A stretch of 64,000 nucleotides of DNA from CAMPKL01 sp963817465 (GCA_963817465.1 CAWFOP010000014.1:124001-188000), one strand, 5' to 3'. Numbered from the stretch's first letter, positions 26,954 to 36,212 are shown. The notes: generated from the sequence alone by a model not told the origin. Numbers and translations: made by a program.

Positions 26954-29191
26954 TTAAGCAGGCCCCGTCGCCTTCTCCAACCGCACGCGTGCGTTGTAGT
27001 CCGGTACGCCGCCAAGCGGGTCCACGCGCCCGTGAGGAATGAGCGGCTGCACCTCGGGCCAGTGGCCCTGCACCGTTCCGGGAGCGACATCGGCGACGAA
27101 CACTCGGCCGTGATAGGCGCCCAGCTCGTTGCGCACCACGATCGCTTCGTCCGGCCGCAGGCCGAGTCGCACGGCGTCCGAAGCCGCGACGAAGATGTGA
27201 TCGCGGTCGGCCCCCGTGAGCGGGTCGCGTCGCTGCTGCACCATCGAATTGAACTGCTTGCCGCGCCGCGTCGCGAGCAAGAACGTATCGGCCGGCGGCT
27301 CCACTCCTAGGTCCGCCGGTTTCACGGGTTGGAAGTGCGCTTTGCCGTCCGAGGTCGGAAAGTTGCGTTCGGCGCACAGGCGTTCCCCGCCCCACTGGAA
27401 CTGGTCGCCTTGCTTGGCGAGCTTTTCGATGCCGCGATAAGCCGGCGCCGCTCGCGCAATGTCGTCGCGAATCGCCGCCGCCGTCACGAAGTGAATTTTT
27501 CCGTAGTCGGCGGGACGCACCGCGCGCGCGAAGTCCAGCAGCATCTCCCACTCCGAGCGCGCCTCGCCCACGTCGTGCCCCGCGATGTGCGGCGAGAAGA
27601 TCACGCGCCGCTCCGTCGTCGTCTCCGTGCCCCCGCCGGTCTGCTCGTAGCGCGTCCGCGCCGGCAGCAGGTAGGCTGTGTCGGCCGGTTCGACCAGCAT
27701 CTGCGAGGTGACCACGATATCCGAATGAATCCGCAGCGGCGTCTTTGCGAGGCCGCGGCGAATGCGGTCCGGCTCGGGCATCGTCTCGAGGAAATTGCCG
27801 CCGATGCAGTAGAGTCCCTGAAGCTGTCCCTCGTGGGCCGCCTCCAGCGCATCCACGGTGGTCCAACCTTGCCGCGCCGGAACATCGAAGCCCCACATCT
27901 CGGAGAACGCGGCGGCGTTGTCCTGCGTAATCTCCTTGCCGCCCGGCAGCGCGGTCGAATACGCCCCCATCTCGGCGCCGCCCTGTACGCCCGAGTGCCC
28001 GCGAATCGGCATCATGCCCGTGCCCGGGCGGCCCACGAACTCACGCAGCAATCCCGTGTTGACGATGCCCTTGATCGTATCCGCGCCGTGCGCGTGCTGC
28101 GTGATCCCCATCGACCACACGAACACGCCGCGGTCCGCTTCGGCGAGCTCGCGAGCGAACGCCTCGACTTCCTCATACGTCAAACCGCAGCGCGCCAGCA
28201 GCGCTTCCATCGGCTGCGCGTCCAGGCTCGCCCGCAGCGCTTCGAATCCGGTCGTGGCCGCGTCCAAAAACTCTTGCTTGATCCAGCCCCGCTCGATCAG
28301 CGTCTTCTGCACGGCGTTCACGAACGCCAGGTCGCCGCCCACTTTCACCAAGAACGTGCGGTCGGTGATGTTGGTGCCGAACAGCGCCGACTCGGCTTCC
28401 GACGGAATCCAGTAGCGCTGCATGCCCGGCTCGCGGTACGCGTTGACCATCAGCACCCGCGTGCCGCGCTTCCGCGCTTCGTTCAGATACTTCAACGTGA
28501 CCGGCTGATCGTTGGCCGGATTCGATCCGAAAAACACAATCAGATCCGCGTCGAACCAATCCTTGTAGGAGCAAGTGGTCGCCGCCACGCCCAGGGTCGT
28601 CTTCAGGCCCGCCGTCGACGGCGAGTGGCATAGCCGCGCGGAATTATCGACGTTCGGCGAGCCCAAAAAGCGCATCACCTTCTGGGCCGTGTAGTAGACC
28701 TCGTTCGTGATGCCACGGCTCGTCAGGTACAGGAAAGTCTTGTCGGGATCGAACGCCCGCCAGCGCTCGCCGACGTCGCTCCACAGCTCGTCCCACGCAA
28801 CGCGCCGGAAGCCCTTCTCGCCGCGTCGGCGGCGCATCGGGTACGCCAGCCTGCCCAGCTCGCGCAGGTCCTTCGAGCTGCGTCGGCCCAGGCTCTCCGC
28901 GTCCGCCAGCAGCCCGTGATCGAGCGCTCCCGCCGTGTTGAGCCGCAGCAATTCGAGCCGCACCATGCACAGATGCGTCCCTTCGATCGTCCAATCGCGC
29001 AGCCCACTGGTGCCAAGGGCGCAGCCGTCGCAGACGCCCTGATTGAGGACCCTCCACGCATAGCCCAAGTTGTCGCGATTGCGCCACACGATCCGCGCCA
29101 TATCGCGGAAATGATGCGGTTTGACGGCGCCGATTCCGAACGGAATCGCGCTGTGGCTGAGTTCAAAAAACGAGCGCGGGCGGCGAGGCAT
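26954..29191 (-). CDS. YdeP-like molybdopterin oxidoreductase, formate dehydrogenase alpha family
   Basis: 745 residues, matching the FdhA-like alpha subunit family TIGR01701 (E. coli YdeP, acid-resistance linked). GVCDGCALGTSG carries Cys54 and Cys57, and Cys75 in GTHLCMV, reduced cluster ligands compared with true formate dehydrogenases. SARLCHSPSTAGL places Cys188 where FdhF has selenocysteine, the molybdenum ligand. Further cofactor motifs are FFGSNPANDQP and MPIRGHSGVQGGAEMG, and the C-terminal domain 4 contains FNSMVQQRRDPLTG. The substrate is unknown, and no electron-transfer subunit or fdhD is nearby. Confidence 0.9.
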   Translation of the reverse strand: MPRRPRSFFELSHSAIPFGIGAVKPHHFRDMARIVWRNRDNLGYAWRVLNQGVCDGCALGTSGLRDWTIEGTHLCMVRLELLRLNTAGALDHGLLADAESLGRRSSKDLRELGRLAYPMRRRRGEKGFRRVAWDELWSDVGERWRAFDPDKTFLYLTSRGITNEVYYTAQKVMRFLGSPNVDNSARLCHSPSTAGLKTTLGVAATTCSYKDWFDADLIVFFGSNPANDQPVTLKYLNEARKRGTRVLMVNAYREPGMQRYWIPSEAESALFGTNITDRTFLVKVGGDLAFVNAVQKTLIERGWIKQEFLDAATTGFEALRASLDAQPMEALLARCGLTYEEVEAFARELAEADRGVFVWSMGITQHAHGADTIKGIVNTGLLREFVGRPGTGMMPIRGHSGVQGGAEMGAYSTALPGGKEITQDNAAAFSEMWGFDVPARQGWTTVDALEAAHEGQLQGLYCIGGNFLETMPEPDRIRRGLAKTPLRIHSDIVVTSQMLVEPADTAYLLPARTRYEQTGGGTETTTERRVIFSPHIAGHDVGEARSEWEMLLDFARAVRPADYGKIHFVTAAAIRDDIARAAPAYRGIEKLAKQGDQFQWGGERLCAERNFPTSDGKAHFQPVKPADLGVEPPADTFLLATRRGKQFNSMVQQRRDPLTGADRDHIFVAASDAVRLGLRPDEAIVVRNELGAYHGRVFVADVAPGTVQGHWPEVQPLIPHGRVDPLGGVPDYNARVRLEKATGPA

Positions 29192-29241
29192 CTCCAGCCG
29201 GGTATGCTATCGCATTCGGCCTTCGCTTTACCGGTTTGCGA

Positions 29242-30126
29242 TCAACGCAGCGGGGAAGGCTTGCCGCCGCCGCGCATCTGCTCCAGCATGCCCTGGGCGT
29301 TCGGCGCTACGGTGGAGTTCGGGAACTGATCGATTACTTTTTGGAATTCGGCGGTCGCGGCTTCATTCTGGCCGAGCTTCGCCAATGCCATGCCTTTCTT
29401 GAACTGCGCGTCGGCGGAGATCACCCCGGTCGGGTAGCGCTCGAGCACCAAGTCGAACTGGGTGACCGCGTCCTGAAAGGCGCCTTGGTTGTAGGCGATC
29501 GCGCCCAAGAAGTACTGCGCCTCGGGGGCGCGGGCACTCTCGGCCGAATACTGCAGGAAGTCGCTGAACTGCGCCTTCGCCAGGTCATAGTTGCCGCGGT
29601 TGAAATCGCTCACCGCTTGCGTGAACAAGCCCTCGTCCACGACCGGACCTTCTCCGGCCGCGCCGGTCTGGCCCGGCGAGCAGGCGCCCGGAGGAGGCAG
29701 CGTCGTCAACGCGTTCTTGATGTCGTCGACTTCGCGCTGCAGCCGCGTCACCATCGAATTCGATTCTTCGACGGCATCGCGCAACCCGCCGAACTGGCTC
29801 GACAACGCGTCCACTTTGGCCGCCGTCGTCGTCACCGGCGCGATGATCTGGTCGCCCTGCTTGTTGACGCTGCGCTCGATCACCGCCACCGCCTGGTTCA
29901 AGCGATTGACCGCCTCGAGATTCTGCTTGAGCAGCGCCTCGAGACCGGCCAGGCGTTCGCCCGTCGCGCGGTCGCTCTCCGAGACGGCGCTCGACAGCAG
30001 CGCGATGTCGCGCTTGAGCTCGAGCACGTGGTCTTTGGTGGATTGCGCCGGCGCCGTGACGACCGACAGCGCGGCCACCGCCGCGCACAAGACGAGAATG
30101 CGGAAGTTCTTCAATTCGAGTTTCAC
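29242..30126 (-). CDS. cpoB: Tol-Pal accessory protein CpoB/YbgF
   Basis: 294 residues. Signal peptide (about 1-28, cleavage after APAQ), an N-terminal trimeric coiled coil (about 35-145, regular Leu/Val heptads such as VNRLNQAVAVIERSV) and a C-terminal TPR domain (about 170-285: FNRGNYDLAKAQFSDFL, AYNQGAFQDAVTQFD, LAKLGQNEAATAEFQKV). CpoB coordinates outer-membrane constriction with peptidoglycan synthesis. It is the last gene of the tol-pal operon but lies beyond a good terminator at 30263-30306, so it may be transcribed at a lower level or from its own promoter. Confidence 0.92.
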   Translation of the reverse strand: MKLELKNFRILVLCAAVAALSVVTAPAQSTKDHVLELKRDIALLSSAVSESDRATGERLAGLEALLKQNLEAVNRLNQAVAVIERSVNKQGDQIIAPVTTTAAKVDALSSQFGGLRDAVEESNSMVTRLQREVDDIKNALTTLPPPGACSPGQTGAAGEGPVVDEGLFTQAVSDFNRGNYDLAKAQFSDFLQYSAESARAPEAQYFLGAIAYNQGAFQDAVTQFDLVLERYPTGVISADAQFKKGMALAKLGQNEAATAEFQKVIDQFPNSTVAPNAQGMLEQMRGGGKPSPLR

Positions 30127-30262
30127 GAGCGGCCTCCCCGGTGGCGCGAGGATTTGCGAGTTTCCACGTTTGGAAGACGGGCGGCAACGCCAAACGGTTG
30201 CGCCGGAGCCCGCGCAACACCGGCGATTTCGCCACTAGCTTAGCAAGTCGCGCGTTTTGAAG

Positions 30263-30306
30263 CCAAAACAAAGATGGGGGAGGCTGCTTCAAGCCTTCCC
30301 CCCATC
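30263..30306 (-). terminator. Intrinsic terminator after pal
   Basis: GATGGGGGAGGCT (30273-30285) pairs with AGCCTTCCCCCCATC (30292-30306) with small bulges; the minus strand continues TTTGTTTTGG. It lies between pal and cpoB. Confidence 0.8.
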
Positions 30307-30328
30307 CCGAGTGATTCGGCGAGCGGAA

Positions 30329-31099
30329 CTACGGCGCCGGCGAGAAATGTGCGCGCCGGTTGCGCTGCCAGCAGCTCTCGGTCGAGTCGGTGCACTGCGG
30401 GCGCTCTTCGCCGTAGCTCACCGTCGCCAGTTTGCTCGCGGGCACGCCCGAGTTGACCAAAAAGTCCCGCGCGGCGGACGCTCTGCTGTCGCCCAGCGCA
30501 AGGTTGTACTCGTTGGTGCCGCGCTCGTCGCAATGCCCCTCGACGAGAACCTTACCCTCCGGATAGCTGGAGAACAGGTCCTTTAGATTCGACGCATCGC
30601 TGCGCAGCGTCTCCGCGGCGTCGGTGCGAATGTCGAACTTGTCATAGTCGAAGTACGCGTCACGCACCGATTGCGACAAGGCGTCGGAGAAATCGGGCTT
30701 GGGCGTGGGCGGCGGCGGCGGGGGCGGCGGCGTCCGCACGGTGACGGTGGCCGAAGCCGATGCGTTGCCTCCTTCGCCGGTCACTTCGATCGTGTACGTG
30801 GTCGTGCGGGTGGGGAAAACTTCCCGTGAACCGCTGGTCGGAACCGTGCCGATCCCTTGGTTGAGCGACGCGCTGGCGGCATTCGATGACGACCATTTCA
30901 GGGTGGCTGAGCCGCCGCGCTCGATCGAGCTCGGCTCGGCGCTCAACGATATCGTCGGCTTCGCCGGCACGACTTTCGCGGGCGGCGGCGGGGGCGGCGG
31001 CGGGGGCTCCGCCGGCGGCGGTTTCTTTTTGCACCCGGCCGCGAATAGGGCCAGGCTGACGCTGAGCAGCACCAGCGCTAGTTTCTTCTTGTTGAACAT
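30329..31099 (-). CDS. pal: Peptidoglycan-associated lipoprotein with an inserted Ig-like domain
   Basis: 256 residues. Lipobox FAAGC at about 19-23, then Lys/Pro-rich linker with a run of Pro, an immunoglobulin-like domain (about 50-125: PTISLSAEPSSIERGGSATL, TTTYTIEVTGEGGNA), another poly-Pro linker, and a C-terminal OmpA-like domain (about 145-256) with VEGHCDERGTNEYNLALGDSR, which binds diaminopimelate in peptidoglycan. Classical Pal goes straight from the lipobox linker to the OmpA domain, so the Ig-like module is an addition that would lengthen the tether between outer membrane and wall. Confidence 0.93.
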   Translation of the reverse strand: MFNKKKLALVLLSVSLALFAAGCKKKPPPAEPPPPPPPPPAKVVPAKPTISLSAEPSSIERGGSATLKWSSSNAASASLNQGIGTVPTSGSREVFPTRTTTYTIEVTGEGGNASASATVTVRTPPPPPPPPTPKPDFSDALSQSVRDAYFDYDKFDIRTDAAETLRSDASNLKDLFSSYPEGKVLVEGHCDERGTNEYNLALGDSRASAARDFLVNSGVPASKLATVSYGEERPQCTDSTESCWQRNRRAHFSPAP

Positions 31100-31198
31100 C
31101 TAACTTCTCGAGGCCTCCTCACTCTGTGACTAGTCTAGTTGCGAAGCGCTTGGTTCCGACGATCGATTCTCTTGATCTCTCAGGGTCCGTCCTCGCGG

Positions 31199-32572
31199 TT
31201 ATCTGACGGCCCAAACCGGTAGTCGATTCCGGCCCTGTGTTGTCAGTTTCTTGAGCTGCGTGCCGTCGGCGCGCATCGTCCAAATCTGCGTCCCGCCCGA
31301 GCGGTCCGATGAGAAAACGATATGGGTCCCGCTGGGCGAGAATACGGGGTTTTCGTTGCGCCCCGCGCCATACGTCAACTGCACCAGATTCTGGGTCGCG
31401 ACGTTCATGATAAAGACATTGTAATTGCCGGGCTCGAATCCTCGCGTCCACGCGAACGTGATATTTTCGCCCTTCGGATCCCACGAGGCCTGTACAGCGT
31501 CCCCTTGGCCGAGGGACAGTTTTCTCACATTCGCCCCATCGATGTCCATCAGGTAGACCTGCGGCAGGCCGGAGCGCCCGCTTGTAAACGCTATCTGTGA
31601 GCCCGTCTTCGGATTGACCGCCGGATCTACGTCGATAGATCGAGAATAAGATACCCGCCTCAGATTCCGACCGTCAAGGTCGGCCTCGTAGATCTGCGAA
31701 GTTCCGGTGATCGAGGACGCGTAGACAATCGACTTGCCGTCGGGCGTGAAGTCAGGCGTGGTGTTGAGCGAAGCCTCTTGATTGTAAAAGGTTAAGCGCC
31801 GCCCGGTCTCGAGCGAATGCACGTAGATCTTAGGCGTGCCCTCCACGAAAGTCGTGAAAGCAAGCCTCGTGCCGTCAGGTGAAACAGCGGGCGTGATTGA
31901 GATGTTTTTGTAGTTCGTGAGCTGCTTGAGATTGGTCCCGTCGTAGTCCATCGACCAGATTTCCGACGCCCCGCTGCGGTCGGAGACGAAGTAGATGCGG
32001 CTGCCCGCCAGACCCATCCCCAGCCCGAGGTTTTGCAGGATGTCGCGCGAAAAGTCGTGCGCGATGCGGCGAGCGCCTTCCTCGTCCATCGAACCGTAGT
32101 AGCGCTTGCCGAATACGTAAGCCGCCGCGACCTGATCCTGCGTCACGTCATAGACCCAACCGTTCAGCACCAGCCGGTCGCCCACGGTCTCGAGCGAGCC
32201 GAGCACCAGGTAGCGCGCGCTGACCGGAGGCTCCCGCCAGCCGACCAGCCAGACGCCGCGCGCGCCCGGTTCGTCCGGCAGCGCCTCCGACCCGGCTCGC
32301 AGGTCTTCCGGCCGCGTCGGCGTTGTGCGCGGATAGAAGCTCTTGGAGATCATGTCGAGCGTGCCCGACGCGTCCAGGTCGTTCCACAGCGTCGTGTTGA
32401 ACGTGGACTCATTGCCCGCGCCGACTTGGCCCTTCAGGTCCCGCAGGTCGGGCACGGCGATGCGCGGCGCTTGGGCGGATCCCGTGACGCCGATCTTGAT
32501 ATCGGTCTGCTGACCGAACGCCGCGGAAGCCGCCAGCAAAAAGAAAACGCTGAAAATGGTTTGAACTTTCAT
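31199..32572 (-). CDS. tolB: Tol-Pal system protein TolB
   Basis: 457 residues. Signal peptide (cleavage after AAFG), N-terminal TolB domain (about 25-165) and a six-bladed beta-propeller built from PD40 repeats (for example IYFVSDRSGASEIWSMDYDG, IAFTSGRSGLPQVYLMDIDG, IVFSSDRSGGTQIWTMRADG). TolB is the periplasmic partner of Pal and TolA. The ATG at 32572 overlaps the stop codon of the upstream gene (TGATG). Confidence 0.95.
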   Translation of the reverse strand: MKVQTIFSVFFLLAASAAFGQQTDIKIGVTGSAQAPRIAVPDLRDLKGQVGAGNESTFNTTLWNDLDASGTLDMISKSFYPRTTPTRPEDLRAGSEALPDEPGARGVWLVGWREPPVSARYLVLGSLETVGDRLVLNGWVYDVTQDQVAAAYVFGKRYYGSMDEEGARRIAHDFSRDILQNLGLGMGLAGSRIYFVSDRSGASEIWSMDYDGTNLKQLTNYKNISITPAVSPDGTRLAFTTFVEGTPKIYVHSLETGRRLTFYNQEASLNTTPDFTPDGKSIVYASSITGTSQIYEADLDGRNLRRVSYSRSIDVDPAVNPKTGSQIAFTSGRSGLPQVYLMDIDGANVRKLSLGQGDAVQASWDPKGENITFAWTRGFEPGNYNVFIMNVATQNLVQLTYGAGRNENPVFSPSGTHIVFSSDRSGGTQIWTMRADGTQLKKLTTQGRNRLPVWAVR

Positions 32573-33378
32573 CACTTGAGTTGGAAGTAGATCTCGACTG
32601 TAATCGCGGATCGCCTCAAGCCGGCGGGCAACGGCTTGAAGGGGTCGATCCCCAAAACGGCGCGATGAGCGGAGTAATCGACGCTGCGGTTGCCGCTCGA
32701 ACCAACCACGCGAATGTCGCGAATGGCGCCGTTTTGCATGATCGTGAACCGCACGGTTGCGGGCTTGGCCGCGTCGCCGGAAACCTGCCCCAGCGCGGTC
32801 TGCCACGAGGCCGACAGCCTCCGCTGCAAATCGAGCGCGTACCAGGCGAAGCCTTCGCCGAACGGATCGCGGCCGCTCATGCCTACGCCCGCTCCGGCGG
32901 CCTGCTGCGTGCCGGTGAAAAGCTCGCTCGACGCCTGCGCGCCCGTCGAGGAGCTGATCTGATTCTCTTCTTTCTTCGGCGCGGACTTCTGCACCTTCGG
33001 CTTCGGCTCGACCGGTTTCGGCTCGGGCTTCTTCTGATCCTCGATCGGAACGACTTCTTGATTGGGCTTGGGCGGTTCGGGTTTGGGCGGCGGCTCCGGT
33101 TCGGGCGGCTCGGGCGCCGCCGGCACCTGGTGCTCCACGGGATTCGCCACCGGATTCGGCTGCGTGCGCGGAACGTCCAACGGAATCCCGTCGACCACGT
33201 TCACGGCCAGCGCGCTGCCGGCGTCCCCTGTCGTTTCCCCAAACTGAAACGGCGGCGGCGAAAACCACGACCACACCATCGTCAAAACGAGCAACCCCGC
33301 GTGGCACGACAGCGAAACAACGACGGGCCGTTTGAGCCCCTCGCTCATCTCCTCGTGCGTCTCGACGTGCTGCCTCAT
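32572..33378 (-). CDS. TolA/TonB-type energy transducer
   Basis: 268 residues. One N-terminal membrane helix (about 20-40), a Pro/Glu/Lys-rich periplasm-spanning region (about 75-135: PEPPEPEPPPKPEPPKP) and a C-terminal TonB-like domain (about 170-268: VRFTIMQNGAIRDIRVVGSSG, ending AITVEIYFQLK). It overlaps the preceding TolR gene by four bases. Position between TolR and TolB says it does the job of TolA, while the C-terminal fold is closer to the TonB family; it could also serve the receptors, but that is inference. Confidence 0.88.
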   Translation of the reverse strand: MRQHVETHEEMSEGLKRPVVVSLSCHAGLLVLTMVWSWFSPPPFQFGETTGDAGSALAVNVVDGIPLDVPRTQPNPVANPVEHQVPAAPEPPEPEPPPKPEPPKPNQEVVPIEDQKKPEPKPVEPKPKVQKSAPKKEENQISSSTGAQASSELFTGTQQAAGAGVGMSGRDPFGEGFAWYALDLQRRLSASWQTALGQVSGDAAKPATVRFTIMQNGAIRDIRVVGSSGNRSVDYSAHRAVLGIDPFKPLPAGLRRSAITVEIYFQLK

Positions 33379-33806
33379 TCGTTCTTTTCGAGCGGCTTGG
33401 TCACCATCGCCACATCAATGTTTTGCTCGCCGCAAACTTCCACCACCGGCGCGATGATCTCCCACGGCACGGTCTTGTGCGCGCGCAGGTAGATGCCCGG
33501 CTTCTCGCCCTTCTCGCGATTGAACTCGACGTCTTCCATGACGCGCATCGGGATGTCGCGGTAGGCGATCGGCTCGGTGTTATAGAAGACGCCCCCGTCC
33601 GCCGTAATGTTGATGAACGGGTAGTCCTTCTGCGAGGTCGCGACCTGTCGCGTCCGCGGCACGTCCACCTCCAGACCGAAGTCGAAAACGCCGGCGGTGA
33701 TCATGAAAATGATCAGCAGCACCAACACGACGTCAACGAACGGCGTCACGTTGATCTGCGCCATCGGCTCGTTGTTGCGTCCGCCGCCGTTGATCGAAAA
33801 CGCCAT
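33375..33806 (-). CDS. tolR: ExbD/TolR protein, second copy
   Basis: 143 residues. MAQINVTPFVDVVLVLLIIFMI is the signature N-terminal region with the essential Asp of the transmembrane helix, followed by a periplasmic domain. Four bases separate it from the first copy upstream, and its 3' end overlaps the TolA-like gene. Compared with copy one it keeps the QINVTPFVD motif but has a longer tail (KPLEKNE). Confidence 0.93.
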   Translation of the reverse strand: MAFSINGGGRNNEPMAQINVTPFVDVVLVLLIIFMITAGVFDFGLEVDVPRTRQVATSQKDYPFINITADGGVFYNTEPIAYRDIPMRVMEDVEFNREKGEKPGIYLRAHKTVPWEIIAPVVEVCGEQNIDVAMVTKPLEKNE

Positions 33807-33809
33807 AGG

Positions 33810-34229
33810 CTATCGGGGTTCGCGCGTCAAAGGCTTCGCCACGAGGTTTACTGTAACGTCCTGGGCCTTGCACTCGGCCAGTACCTGGGCCACGATGTCG
33901 TAGGCCGCGAGCTTGTGGATGCGCAGGTACACGGTAGGCTTAGCGGGCTGCGCGGTCTTCGCGCGCTCGGCGATCGTATAAATGTTTACGGGGTCGCCGT
34001 CGTAGTAAACCTGCCCCTTCGACGAGATCGAGACGATGTTGGGTTTCTGCGGTTGCTCGGCGGTGACGTTCGTCGTGCGCGGCGTCCCCACACGCATGCC
34101 GAACTCGACGACCGCCGCCGTGATCATGAAGATGATCAGCAGCACCAGCACGACGTCGACGAACGGCGTGACGTTGATGTCAGCGAGCGGCTGTTCTTCA
34201 GCGAGCCTGCCGCGCCTTTTCATATACAT
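33810..34229 (-). CDS. tolR: ExbD/TolR protein, first copy
   Basis: 139 residues. LADINVTPFVDVVLVLLIIFMI gives the transmembrane Asp needed for proton flow, then PRTTNVTAEQPQK and a periplasmic domain. It starts inside the end of the TolQ gene (32-base overlap), so translation is coupled. Two consecutive TolR proteins could form a heterodimer in the motor; this is inference. Confidence 0.93.
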   Translation of the reverse strand: MYMKRRGRLAEEQPLADINVTPFVDVVLVLLIIFMITAAVVEFGMRVGTPRTTNVTAEQPQKPNIVSISSKGQVYYDGDPVNIYTIAERAKTAQPAKPTVYLRIHKLAAYDIVAQVLAECKAQDVTVNLVAKPLTREPR

Positions 34230-34983
34230 CGTCTTCTCCGTAGTCGCGTTCGGCTAGGTTGAAAAACTCCAGCCCGAAGTCTTCCATGCGGGTTCGCAGC
34301 TCACGAATGCGCTGCGAAAAGACGTTGTAGAAGATCAGCGCGGGAATAGCCGCGAACAGACCGAATGCCGTGGCGATGAGCGCCTCCGCGATGCCGGGCG
34401 CCACGGCGCGCAGCGTCGCACCGCCGGCTTCGCCCAGTCCGCGGAACGATTCGAGCACGCCCCAAACCGTGCCGAACAAACCGATGAACGGGCACGCGGA
34501 CGCCGTCGTCGCAAGCCAGCCCATGTGCTGCTGCAGGCGGGCGGTCTCCTCGCTCGCGGCCAGCATCATCGAACGTTCGAGCATTTCGGGATTGCGCAGC
34601 GCGCCGTACTTGTTGACCTGCCGCGCCAATTCCTCGTACCCGAACTCGAACACGGTCACCAGCGGCGCCGGGCGATACTGGTCCGCCGCCGCGTTCATGT
34701 CCGACAGTTTGCCGACGCGCCGAAAGGCCTTGAGAAAAGAAGTGTCCTTGCGGTCCGCCTGCTTCAGCAGACCGAACTTGGAGAACGCGATCGCCCACGA
34801 CAGAATCGAAAAACCCAGCAAGACGAGCAGGACGACCTGCGCCAACGGACTCGCCGACATGATCATGTCGATCAAGCCGGTGTCGATGGAGGAAGCTGCG
34901 TCCAGCGCCTCGTCGGGGATATCGGTTTCCGTAGCTTCTGATGCGGCCTGCAGTAAGAGCGCAAACAGCGTCGGGATATTCAA
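34198..34983 (-). CDS. tolQ: ExbB/TolQ proton channel protein
   Basis: 261 residues with three membrane helices (about 33-55, 150-175, 190-215). The typical motifs are WLATTASACPFIGLFGTVWGVLESF and ATAFGLFAAIPALIFYN, both lining the proton channel. The TTG start at 34983 is chosen because AGAGG lies six bases upstream; the longer version to 35040 adds residues with no family match. First gene of the tol-pal operon. Confidence 0.92.
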   Translation of the reverse strand: MNIPTLFALLLQAASEATETDIPDEALDAASSIDTGLIDMIMSASPLAQVVLLVLLGFSILSWAIAFSKFGLLKQADRKDTSFLKAFRRVGKLSDMNAAADQYRPAPLVTVFEFGYEELARQVNKYGALRNPEMLERSMMLAASEETARLQQHMGWLATTASACPFIGLFGTVWGVLESFRGLGEAGGATLRAVAPGIAEALIATAFGLFAAIPALIFYNVFSQRIRELRTRMEDFGLEFFNLAERDYGEDDVYEKARQAR

Positions 34984-35302
34984 GCTGATCCTCTTGTTTA
35001 ACCTTAGCGCCGTTGCGGGAAACCGGCTTCGATAAACCAAAATCTAGCAGATTTGGTCGTCCGCCGTCATTGTTGGCAGATGAGCGGCGCAGCGTCACGA
35101 CGTTCGCCCCAGCGCTTCAGAGCCGCACCCGTAAAGGGTGCGCGTGAAAACACCGGCGGCGCCTCGTCCGGAGGACGAAGCAATTGATAGCCCCGGGTGG
35201 AGCGTAGCGGAAGCCGGGGTCTTGAAGCGCGATACAAGATAATCTTTCCAATAGACGCACGCGCGGCTCTGTTGCTCTAGGGCTGGTGCGGCGACGGTGC
35301 GG
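34984..35302. other. Intergenic region before tolQ
   Basis: About 320 bases without a convincing gene. A 72-codon minus-strand frame (35095-35313) has no protein-like features. The stretch contains the palindrome GTCCGGAGGAC and the GC-rich hairpin listed separately. The tol-pal promoter should lie at its 5' side but I cannot define it. Confidence 0.4.
35189..35219. repeat. Possible dispersed GC-rich palindromic repeat
   Basis: AGCCCCGGGTGGAGCGTAGC and the following bases fold with CCCCGG (35191-35196) against CCGGGG (35214-35219). The wording of this element looks like short dispersed intergenic repeats known from planctomycete and acidobacterial genomes. Only one copy is present in this window, so the repeat status rests on memory rather than on comparison. 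Confidence 0.3.
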
Positions 35303-36151
35303 TCAGCGTTCACTTAATCTTCCCCGGAACCACAGCCGATTCGCCGTCTCGCCCACGATCGCCCGGCGTTGGGCGTCGTCGAGCGGCAAGACCTCGGTGT
35401 AGATCTTCAGGTGCTCGGAGTAGGTGAGCCGCGGCGCATACTTCTCCAGCGGAAAGTGCGCCCCCCACGCGCAGCGTTCCGCGCCGAAGATTCCGATCAC
35501 GTCCATCACAACGTCCTGGAACTGCGTGCAGGGGAATCCGCCGCGGCAGCCGTCGGGGCCGTTGCCGATGAAGGTCAGCTTGGCGTGGCAGTTCGGCCGC
35601 TCGGCTAGCCTCCTCAGCGCCGCCAGCTTCGCTTTCACATCGCCGTCGTTCTGCATTTCGAGGCAATGGTCGAGAGCCACGGGCAGCTCGGGGAAGGCGT
35701 CGAGCAGGCGCGCCGCCTCGTCCGCCAAGTCTTCTGCAATCAACAAATTGACGACCAGCGAATGCTCGTACGCGAACTTCCACAACTCCCGCACGCCGGG
35801 ATGGTCGAGCTTGTGTCCGGCGGCCGGCACGCTGCGCAGGCCCCGTATCCCGTAGTCGTTGGCGTAGCTCGCCAGACGCGCCGGTGACGTCTCGTCGTCG
35901 GGGTCGAGCGTCACGACGCCGGCGATCCAATCCGGGTGCGCCTTGGAGCTGTCGAGAATGTAGCGGTTGTCGAACCCGTAAAACCCGCTCACCTGAACCG
36001 CGGTCGCGGCGCGGACGCCCGCCGCCTTCATCTCCCGCTGGAGACGGTCGATCGTGCCGCAACCGGCGGGCGGGCGCGACGGGTTCTCCCGCGGCGGATA
36101 GCGCTCCTCGTCGGCGGAGAACAGGTGAGCGTGGGTGTCGATAACCAACAT
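35303..36151 (-). CDS. Amidohydrolase 2 family metal-dependent hydrolase
   Basis: 282 residues, a TIM-barrel hydrolase of the amidohydrolase_2 group. The N-terminal DTHAHLF supplies the HxH metal ligands, with further conserved His/Asp at VALDHCLEM and Asp or His near the end (AWGAHFPLEKY, where many relatives have GSDxP). Members act as lactonases or decarboxylases, for example 4-sulfomuconolactone hydrolase. The substrate here is unknown. The ATG at 36151 places the motif at residue 5-8, as usual; a start at 36259 is less likely. Confidence 0.82.
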   Translation of the reverse strand: MLVIDTHAHLFSADEERYPPRENPSRPPAGCGTIDRLQREMKAAGVRAATAVQVSGFYGFDNRYILDSSKAHPDWIAGVVTLDPDDETSPARLASYANDYGIRGLRSVPAAGHKLDHPGVRELWKFAYEHSLVVNLLIAEDLADEAARLLDAFPELPVALDHCLEMQNDGDVKAKLAALRRLAERPNCHAKLTFIGNGPDGCRGGFPCTQFQDVVMDVIGIFGAERCAWGAHFPLEKYAPRLTYSEHLKIYTEVLPLDDAQRRAIVGETANRLWFRGRLSER

Positions 36152-36212
36152 GGGGGACCAACAGGAGGCGCGATCCACATGCAGCATACCGCGCCGCGTC
36201 AGAACGAGAAGA

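Noticed and set aside
35095..35313. 72-codon minus-strand frame upstream of tolQ
   Set aside because: Overlaps GC-rich palindromes, no ribosome binding site, no protein-like composition.
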